This document shows positions 5,386 through 9,804 of a stretch of 9,804 nucleotides of DNA, piece by piece (position 1 is the stretch's first letter; every line of letters begins with the position of its first letter). The stretch covers positions 1-9,804 of the forward strand of contig CAYGBW010000186.1 of the NCBI GenBank assembly GCA_964348185.1. The letters run 5' to 3'. Made by a program: the position numbers and the translations under genes. Under the pieces are notes generated by a model. The model was not told the origin of the DNA and did not search any database. It saw only the letters and a program-made list of their open reading frames with translations. This DNA is from CAYGBW01 sp964348185 (lineage in GTDB: Bacteria; Desulfobacterota; BSN033; WVXP01).

Positions 5386-7620
5386 TCATCCCTTTGCGGC
5401 TAGCTCGATAATAAATCTCGTTCCCCCGGCTTCGTTGTCTTTGACCCTAATGTAGCCGTTGTGATCGGCGATAATGCTGTTCACGATGGCAAGTCCCAGC
5501 CCTGTTCCAGTCTTTTTTGTGGAAAAATAGGGTTCAAACAGCCTGGCCTTTGCCTCCTCGGGAATCCCATGCCCCGTGTCACTCACGGATATGCTGACCA
5601 TGTTGAGTTCCCGATTGTATTCGGTTTTCACCCTGATCTCCCCCCCGTTGTCAACAGCGGCCACGGCATTCTCGAACAGGTTGATCATCACCCGTCTCAT
5701 TTGGTCCCTGTCCAGGTCCAGCGTCGGGATGTCATCGCCACCCTCGAATCCAAAGTGGATGTTCTTGTGGGCTGCCTCGTACCACACGAGAGCCTCTCTG
5801 ATGATTCGGTTCAGATCACTCGGCACAGGTCTTGCTGCAGGCATTCGAGCGAAGTTAGAGAATTCGTTCACCATATTCTTCAATCCATCGGCCTCTCTCA
5901 TTATGGTCTTTGTGCATTCATCAAAAACGTCGCCGTCCTCCTCGAACCGATCCTGATACCGCCTCCGTAATCTTTCGGCGGACAGTTGAATGGGCGTAAG
6001 GGGGTTTTTTATCTCGTGAGCGATGCGGCGGGCCACTTCTCTCCATGCGGCCATTCTCTGAGCCTTGAGAAGCTGGGTCAGATCGTCGAACACGGCAACC
6101 ATCCCCATGTTGTTTCCCTCCTCATCACGTAAGAGGTCCAGGTGGATCAGAAGTGTCAGCGTCTGGTCTCTTAGACTGATACTGATCTGTTTCTCGATGG
6201 TTTCATGCTTCGATCCTCTCAGTTCCCGGATAAGCCGCCGGGCCATCCGGAGGTGTTCCGGTCCCAGGACCTCGCGAAAGTGTCTTCCCAGAATCCTTTC
6301 ACTCGTGATTCCCAGCATTTTTTCGGCAGATTTGTTCATCGTGCTGATCCGACCGTCCCTGTCCAGGGAAACCACTCCTGCAGCAATCTTCTGCAAGACG
6401 ATCTCCGTGTAGTTCTTCCTCTGGAAAAGCTCAACATTGGTCCGCTCCAGATCGAGGGTCTTTTTCTCGATCTCCGACTTGGAGAGCTTGAGATCGTGGG
6501 TCATTCGGTTGAAGGACTGGACCAGGGTCCCGATTTCGTCACGGCTTTCCGTGTCGAGGCGAAAATCGAGATTCCCCTGGGCCACTTTTTCCGTTGCCTC
6601 CGCCAGTTCCTGAATGGGAACGGTAATTCCCTTGGCCAGATAAAAACCAACCCACGTGGCCAAGAAAATGATCAACAGGGTAACCATGAGCATGTACATG
6701 AGATAGGTCATTTTGATTGTCTGCTTGTACATCTTGGAGTGCTTGTAGTCCACATAGGCCTGTGATATTTTTCCCATCTTGGCCCTGATATCCTCGGGTA
6801 GATGATAGCTCGCGCTCACAGCGCCCAGGACGACGTCCGGATTCTGCTTATCCCGAATCGGCGCGAGAGCCTGAATGAGTTCACCATTTTCCAGAGGCTG
6901 GGTCTTAGACACCTCCTTTCCCTCAAGACATTCCTTCAGACCCTCTACCGGAGGGGGAGGTATTGGATTCCCGGGAATTTCCTTGTCCGTGACGCGGGCC
7001 AATAGCTTCATGTCAGGAGAGAAGACCTCCACGATCCCCAGGTTGTATTCTGAACGCTTCTTCTCGAGTACCCGTTCCAGCCGATCATTCCGCGACGGGC
7101 TCATCAGACCGTCCTGGGACACCTGATTCGCCATACCAATGGCATAGGCGATGCCATTCTTGGCAAAGTCTCGGTAATAGGTTTGGGCCACCTCAAGGGA
7201 TCCTTCCAGAGACTTCTCAACCTGGATACTAAACCACTTTTCTACAGCGCTTGTTATCAGTCCCACTGCGAAAAAGAACAGGACAAAAGCAGAGCCCAGG
7301 GAAAGACCTAGAAAAGCAGCCACAAGCTTGGTCCTCAGATTCGAACCCAGGATCCTCCGCTTCCGTTCGAAGATCAACTTGACGAGATTTCGAATAATCA
7401 GGAAAAGCATGAGGAGGAGGAGAATGACGTTGAGATTGATCAGACTCAGATAAAAGATGTTCCTGCCGGTCGAAAGATTTCCCGTCACCTGTGGCAAGTG
7501 CCATTCAAAGATAAACAGGACGGCCAGAACCAATGCAGTGATACCGATGATGAGAAACTCATTCCTCCTCTTCCGCCTCTCGTACCTCATTGCTCTTCTT
7601 GTGTGATGGGCCTTATTCAT
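5386..7620 (-). CDS. ntrY: NtrY-like membrane sensor histidine kinase
   Basis: An inner-membrane kinase of 744 residues that probably phosphorylates the regulator encoded next. Hydrophobic segments lie at about 22-39, 55-78, 98-122 and 304-328, leaving a loop of about 180 residues between the third and fourth as the likely periplasmic sensor. A HAMP domain (about 326-378), a short coiled stretch (380-402) and a PAS domain (about 405-515, with GVVSLDRDGRISTMNKSAEKMLG) follow. The kinase core has the H-box RRIAHEIKNPLTP with H535, N651 in LFENAV, the DTGHGIP motif (681-687), FEPYFSTK (695-702) and GTGLGL (705-710). Its ATG overlaps the DUF4390 stop by 4 nt (ATGA), with a G-rich ribosome site upstream. 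Layout and length fit NtrY. The signal is unknown; nitrogen sensing should not be assumed. Confidence 0.92.
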   Translation of the reverse strand: MNKAHHTRRAMRYERRKRRNEFLIIGITALVLAVLFIFEWHLPQVTGNLSTGRNIFYLSLINLNVILLLLMLFLIIRNLVKLIFERKRRILGSNLRTKLVAAFLGLSLGSAFVLFFFAVGLITSAVEKWFSIQVEKSLEGSLEVAQTYYRDFAKNGIAYAIGMANQVSQDGLMSPSRNDRLERVLEKKRSEYNLGIVEVFSPDMKLLARVTDKEIPGNPIPPPPVEGLKECLEGKEVSKTQPLENGELIQALAPIRDKQNPDVVLGAVSASYHLPEDIRAKMGKISQAYVDYKHSKMYKQTIKMTYLMYMLMVTLLIIFLATWVGFYLAKGITVPIQELAEATEKVAQGNLDFRLDTESRDEIGTLVQSFNRMTHDLKLSKSEIEKKTLDLERTNVELFQRKNYTEIVLQKIAAGVVSLDRDGRISTMNKSAEKMLGITSERILGRHFREVLGPEHLRMARRLIRELRGSKHETIEKQISISLRDQTLTLLIHLDLLRDEEGNNMGMVAVFDDLTQLLKAQRMAAWREVARRIAHEIKNPLTPIQLSAERLRRRYQDRFEEDGDVFDECTKTIMREADGLKNMVNEFSNFARMPAARPVPSDLNRIIREALVWYEAAHKNIHFGFEGGDDIPTLDLDRDQMRRVMINLFENAVAAVDNGGEIRVKTEYNRELNMVSISVSDTGHGIPEEAKARLFEPYFSTKKTGTGLGLAIVNSIIADHNGYIRVKDNEAGGTRFIIELAAKG

Positions 7621-8219
7621 CTGGCGCCCCCCCTCTGTTTCGGCAGAACAAAAGATCCAATCCTGAATTTCTGGACAAGCCAGTCGGTTTTGGTGCTCCC
7701 CCTCGAAACGAAAAAGAGTAAACTCTTCAGCCGAAAAGGAAGTCCCTCCGGCTCCAGTTCAGCCCGTACACTGACATAGAAGGTCCGTCTTTCGCTCAAA
7801 GGCTCCTCAGGTATTACGATCAGATTCTCCACCCGGGCCAACCTGTCCCTTGCTTCCCAGAAGTACTTAAACACGAGGGGTGAATTGGCTTCCTCCAGGA
7901 ATACCTGGTACTCTTTCTTGATGTTGTCGTAATGGATTCGGCGAGTCACCTTAAGGGAGCCAAGCTGCTTGTCCCTCCAAATACGTCTGCTCCGGTGGAG
8001 CTTTAGGTGAGCGGTAAAACTCGCGGGAACACCGTTTTGGATGGTCTTCTCAATTTTCGGTGAAATGAGGTTTTCGACGAAAAAGCTCACCCCCACGCTC
8101 TCCCTGTCAATGCGGAGGGTGAGATCTCTGACCCTTGCCCTCTCTTTTGCCAGAACCGGAGAAACGGCGTAGCCAAAAGGTAAGAAGGATAGGAGCAGCC
8201 AGACAAATGTCTGCTTCAT
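7617..8219 (-). CDS. Secreted DUF4390-family protein
   Basis: A 200-residue protein whose first 24 residues form a signal peptide: a lysine, a hydrophobic run (VWLLLSFLPFGYAV) and a probable cleavage site after VLA. The rest looks like an all-beta, exported domain with many basic and aromatic residues (for example RRIWRDKQLGSLKVTRRIHYD around 78-98 and VSVRAELEPEGLPFRLKS towards the end). I assign it to DUF4390 from overall resemblance and from its place directly before an NtrY-type kinase, a pairing known in several proteobacterial groups. No biochemical role is established. The 4-nt overlap with the kinase gene and the periplasmic location suggest it may act with the sensor loop, which is inference. 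AGGA lies 8 nt before the ATG. Confidence 0.8.
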   Translation of the reverse strand: MKQTFVWLLLSFLPFGYAVSPVLAKERARVRDLTLRIDRESVGVSFFVENLISPKIEKTIQNGVPASFTAHLKLHRSRRIWRDKQLGSLKVTRRIHYDNIKKEYQVFLEEANSPLVFKYFWEARDRLARVENLIVIPEEPLSERRTFYVSVRAELEPEGLPFRLKSLLFFVSRGSTKTDWLVQKFRIGSFVLPKQRGGAR

Positions 8220-8273
8220 GAGACATTTCCTGCTATCTCGCGGCCAAATGTTCGGGGAGAGACTGGTAAAGAA

Positions 8274-8302
8274 ATATTAGGGGATTTCCATTAAAATGGC
8301 AA
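8274..8302 (-). promoter_or_regulatory. Candidate sigma-70 promoter for the DUF4390-ntrY-ntrX-smpB cluster
   Basis: On the minus strand TTGCCA (8302-8297) and TAATAT (8279-8274) are separated by exactly 17 nt in the 131-nt gap after lpxC. The -35 box matches five of six positions and the -10 box four of six. The predicted start near 8267 leaves about 48 nt before the DUF4390 ATG. A 12-bp palindrome overlaps the -35 box and spacer. Confidence 0.5.
8288..8299. repeat. 12-bp palindrome overlapping the -35 region
   Basis: CCATT and AATGG flank two A bases on the plus strand. It covers half of the predicted -35 box and part of the spacer, the usual place for a repressor operator. It is short, so chance is possible. 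Confidence 0.3.
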
Positions 8303-8350
8303 GACCCGTTGAAGCGGCCCCTCTTCTTTTGGAAGGGCAGGACCGAGCTT

Positions 8351-9277
8351 TTAAAGAGGCGCCCTTTCCTGGGATGGGCGGGAGGATACCGTGATCTGTG
8401 GGACCTGTTGAGTCTCTTTTTCAGGCGACTCAGTTATCTCCCAGCATTCCTCTCTGGCGAGAATCTCAGTGAGTAGCTTATGATTCAAGGCATGCCCAGA
8501 TTTGTAAGCGATCACGTGGCCGAGGAGTGGATTTCCCAGAAGGGAGAGATCCCCGAGGAGGTCCAGGATTTTGTGCCGCACGAACTCATCTGGAAAACGA
8601 AGACCTTCCTCATTGAGAACTCCGAATTCACCCACCACAATCGCATTTTGTAGAGAACCTCCCAGAGCATATCCTTTTGACCTCAGCTCGGTGACGTCAT
8701 TCAGAAACCCGAAGGTTCTCGCCGGGCTGATCTCCTTCTCGAAGGCCCCGCCGGGCAGACACACCTGGTAGAACTGCTTTGAAATCAGGGGGTGAGCAAA
8801 ATCAACCGTACAGGAGATCTTCAGATTATTTGAAGGGTGGAGCTCTATCCATCTGTCACCTTCTGAAATCCTGATCGACTCTCGGACGACGATACACTTT
8901 CTAAACTGATCCTGTCGGACCACACCGGCATCTCTTATCAGGGAAACAAAAGGAGCAGCGCTCCCGTCCATAATAGGCACTTCTGGCCCGTCTACCTCGA
9001 TAGTCGCGTTGTCAATGCCCAGACCTGAAATGGCTCCCAAAAGATGCTCAACCGTGGTAACGGACACACCCCTGTTCTCCAGCTTTGTGGCGAAGGTCGA
9101 GGCCGATACAGCCTTCATTTCCGCTCTAATACTGACAGCTTCGGGGAGGTCTGTCCTGATGAACACAATGCCCGTGTGCGGAGAGGCCGGCCTCAGTGTC
9201 AGAGAAACCTCTCCTCCTGAATGCATTCCTGTTCCCGTACAGTGAATCGCAGATCCGAGTGTTTTCTGGAAAACCAT
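8351..9277 (-). CDS. lpxC: UDP-3-O-acyl-N-acetylglucosamine deacetylase
   Basis: Zinc enzyme of the cytoplasm that carries out the committed step of lipid A synthesis, removing acetate from UDP-3-O-acyl-GlcNAc. The product has 308 residues from my chosen start. Motifs: QKTLGSAIHCTGTGMHSG (4-21); TTVEHLLGAISGLGIDN (74-90) with E77 and zinc ligand H78; DGSAAPFV (104-111); RHKILDLLGDL (234-244) with zinc ligands H235 and D239; and SGHALNHKL (260-268) with H262. The reading frame stays open upstream to a TTG at 9328, and there is another ATG at 9286. I prefer 9277 because family proteins begin shortly before the QKTL-type motif and GAGG lies 9 nt upstream; the TTG lies before the predicted transcript start. 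About 25 polar residues follow the usual end of the fold. An intact catalytic set supports an active enzyme. Confidence 0.96.
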   Translation of the reverse strand: MVFQKTLGSAIHCTGTGMHSGGEVSLTLRPASPHTGIVFIRTDLPEAVSIRAEMKAVSASTFATKLENRGVSVTTVEHLLGAISGLGIDNATIEVDGPEVPIMDGSAAPFVSLIRDAGVVRQDQFRKCIVVRESIRISEGDRWIELHPSNNLKISCTVDFAHPLISKQFYQVCLPGGAFEKEISPARTFGFLNDVTELRSKGYALGGSLQNAIVVGEFGVLNEEGLRFPDEFVRHKILDLLGDLSLLGNPLLGHVIAYKSGHALNHKLLTEILAREECWEITESPEKETQQVPQITVSSRPSQERAPL

Positions 9278-9328
9278 GCTCTCCATCCTCAGCTTCCGGA
9301 ATCGCTTCAACAACCTCAACGTTAACAA

Positions 9329-9344
9329 AGCAATTTAGGTGCCA
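9329..9344 (-). promoter_or_regulatory. Near-consensus sigma-54 (-24/-12) promoter upstream of lpxC
   Basis: On the minus strand TGGCACC-TAAA-TTGCT matches the sigma-54 consensus TGGCACG-N4-TTGCW at every defined base but one. The invariant GG (9343-9342) and GC (9331-9330) are exactly 10 nt apart. This predicts a start near 9318 and a leader of about 41 nt to the lpxC ATG at 9277. Sigma-54 promoters need an AAA+ activator, and an NtrX-like one with an intact GAFTGA loop is encoded at 3993-5369. Several such matches are expected in any genome, so function is unproven, but orientation and spacing to the gene are right. Confidence 0.65.
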
Positions 9345-9414
9345 GTCTAGCTCTACAGAAGATGTTTTTTTCTTATTCAATAATTCCAAATGGTTATGAT
9401 TCCTTCATCAGAAA

Positions 9415-9475
9415 CTCAGCTCAGCCATTAAGACATTGGGGGCCGATCGCGTGTGATAAAAACGTCTCACTGAGA
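9415..9475. promoter_or_regulatory. Possible upstream activator sites for the sigma-54 promoter
   Basis: Tandem CTCAG copies (9415-9419 and 9420-9424) and an 11-bp palindrome, TCTCA-C-TGAGA (9465-9475), lie about 97-106 and 147-157 nt upstream of the predicted sigma-54 start. Enhancer-type sites for such activators usually fall in this range. The related half-sites are suggestive only. Confidence 0.25.
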
Positions 9476-9535
9476 TAGGAATGCCACAGTTTGGAGAGGG
9501 AGCCCAGGGGAGATGGACACATGGGTGCTCATGAA

Positions 9536-9804
9536 AAGGCCAGAGCAGGCATGTAAGCCGAATTCTGTCTCCTTCAGGGATTTCTCCCTGAAGGAGGGTG
9601 GCCATTCATCTAGGCCATCCATCGCTGAATGGCTCGAGCGACCCGACCCGGGAAATTTGGCGGGCAACCAACGCCGGAATCAACCCGGCCATCCCTGTTC
9701 GGTCTTGCTCCAAGTGGGGTTTGCCAAGCTGTCGCGGTCATCCGGGACACTGGTGAGCGCTTACCTCACCCTTTCACCCTTACCCCTGAAGGGGCGGTTT
9801 CCTT
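9536..9804 (-). ncRNA. rnpB: RNase P RNA, type A, 5' part beyond the window
   Basis: Catalytic RNA of RNase P, which trims the 5' leader of precursor tRNAs. The minus strand carries the conserved GGTAAGGGTGAAAGGGT block followed by AGGTAAGCGCTCACC (about 9741-9773), a GGAGCAAG-like element (near 9711), helix P18 (9614-9633) with a GCGA tetraloop, the universal CCTAGATGAATG joining segment (about 9604-9615) and the 3' strand of helix P4, ACAGAATTCGGCTTA (9554-9568). About 269 nt are present; P1-P8 on the 5' side lie outside. Between the P2 and P4 3' strands there is an extra 12-bp hairpin (9569-9596) that E. coli lacks. The 3' end is set near a short T run after GGCC and is approximate. Short reading frames over this region are incidental. 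Confidence 0.95.

Noticed and set aside
8235..8251. A second GG-N10-GC (sigma-54-like) match upstream of DUF4390
   Set aside because: Its flanking bases fit the consensus poorly, and the predicted start would fall at the DUF4390 ATG, leaving no room for the ribosome site.
8303..8350. Terminator between lpxC and DUF4390
   Set aside because: Pairing between the GCCCTTC and GAAGAGGGGC stretches is imperfect and no U run follows.
8351..9328. lpxC beginning at the upstream TTG
   Set aside because: The extra N-terminal residues do not resemble LpxC, and the TTG lies upstream of the predicted sigma-54 transcript start near 9318.
9408..9667. Two short minus-strand open frames near the right end
   Set aside because: They overlap the 3' part of the RNase P RNA and run into non-coding DNA; neither has a credible product.

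Overview
This window looks like chromosomal core sequence from a Gram-negative bacterium of moderate to fairly high GC. It encodes LpxC, so the cell makes lipid A and has an outer membrane. It also carries a type-A RNase P RNA and an NtrY/NtrX-type two-component pair preceded by a DUF4390 gene, a set typical of proteobacteria and related phyla such as Desulfobacterota, Nitrospirota or NC10. I cannot assign a genus. Every gene I can support lies on the minus strand, so transcription runs from high to low coordinates. No mobile element, CRISPR array or tRNA is visible.

Read in the direction of transcription, the window opens with the 3' two-thirds of rnpB (about 9804 to 9536). A leader follows that carries a near-consensus sigma-54 promoter (9344-9329), then lpxC (9277-8351). 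A 131-nt gap holds a sigma-70-like promoter. Next comes a tightly packed cluster: a secreted DUF4390 protein (8219-7617), an NtrY-like membrane histidine kinase (7620-5386), an NtrX-like sigma-54 activator with an intact GAFTGA loop (5369-3993) and smpB (3993-3532). Junctions here are a 4-nt overlap, a 16-nt gap and a 1-nt overlap.

A 448-nt non-coding stretch (3531-3084) separates this from a second operon. It holds two hairpins behind smpB, one of them preceded by degenerate heptad repeats, and further on a sigma-70-like promoter and a leader hairpin. The second operon encodes a small thioredoxin-fold protein with a CTHC motif (3083-2811), then E1 alpha (2783-1704), E1 beta (1700-723) and the N-terminal two-thirds or so of E2 (712 to the window edge) of a pyruvate/2-oxoacid dehydrogenase complex. 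E2 has no stop codon inside the window.

The most interesting point is regulatory. The sigma-54 promoter lies in front of lpxC, the committed step of lipid A synthesis, and a GAFTGA-containing activator with its membrane kinase is encoded two genes downstream on the same strand. This suggests that NtrYX-type sensing controls outer-membrane synthesis, possibly with autoregulation by read-through. The DNA motif is seen directly; the circuit is inference.
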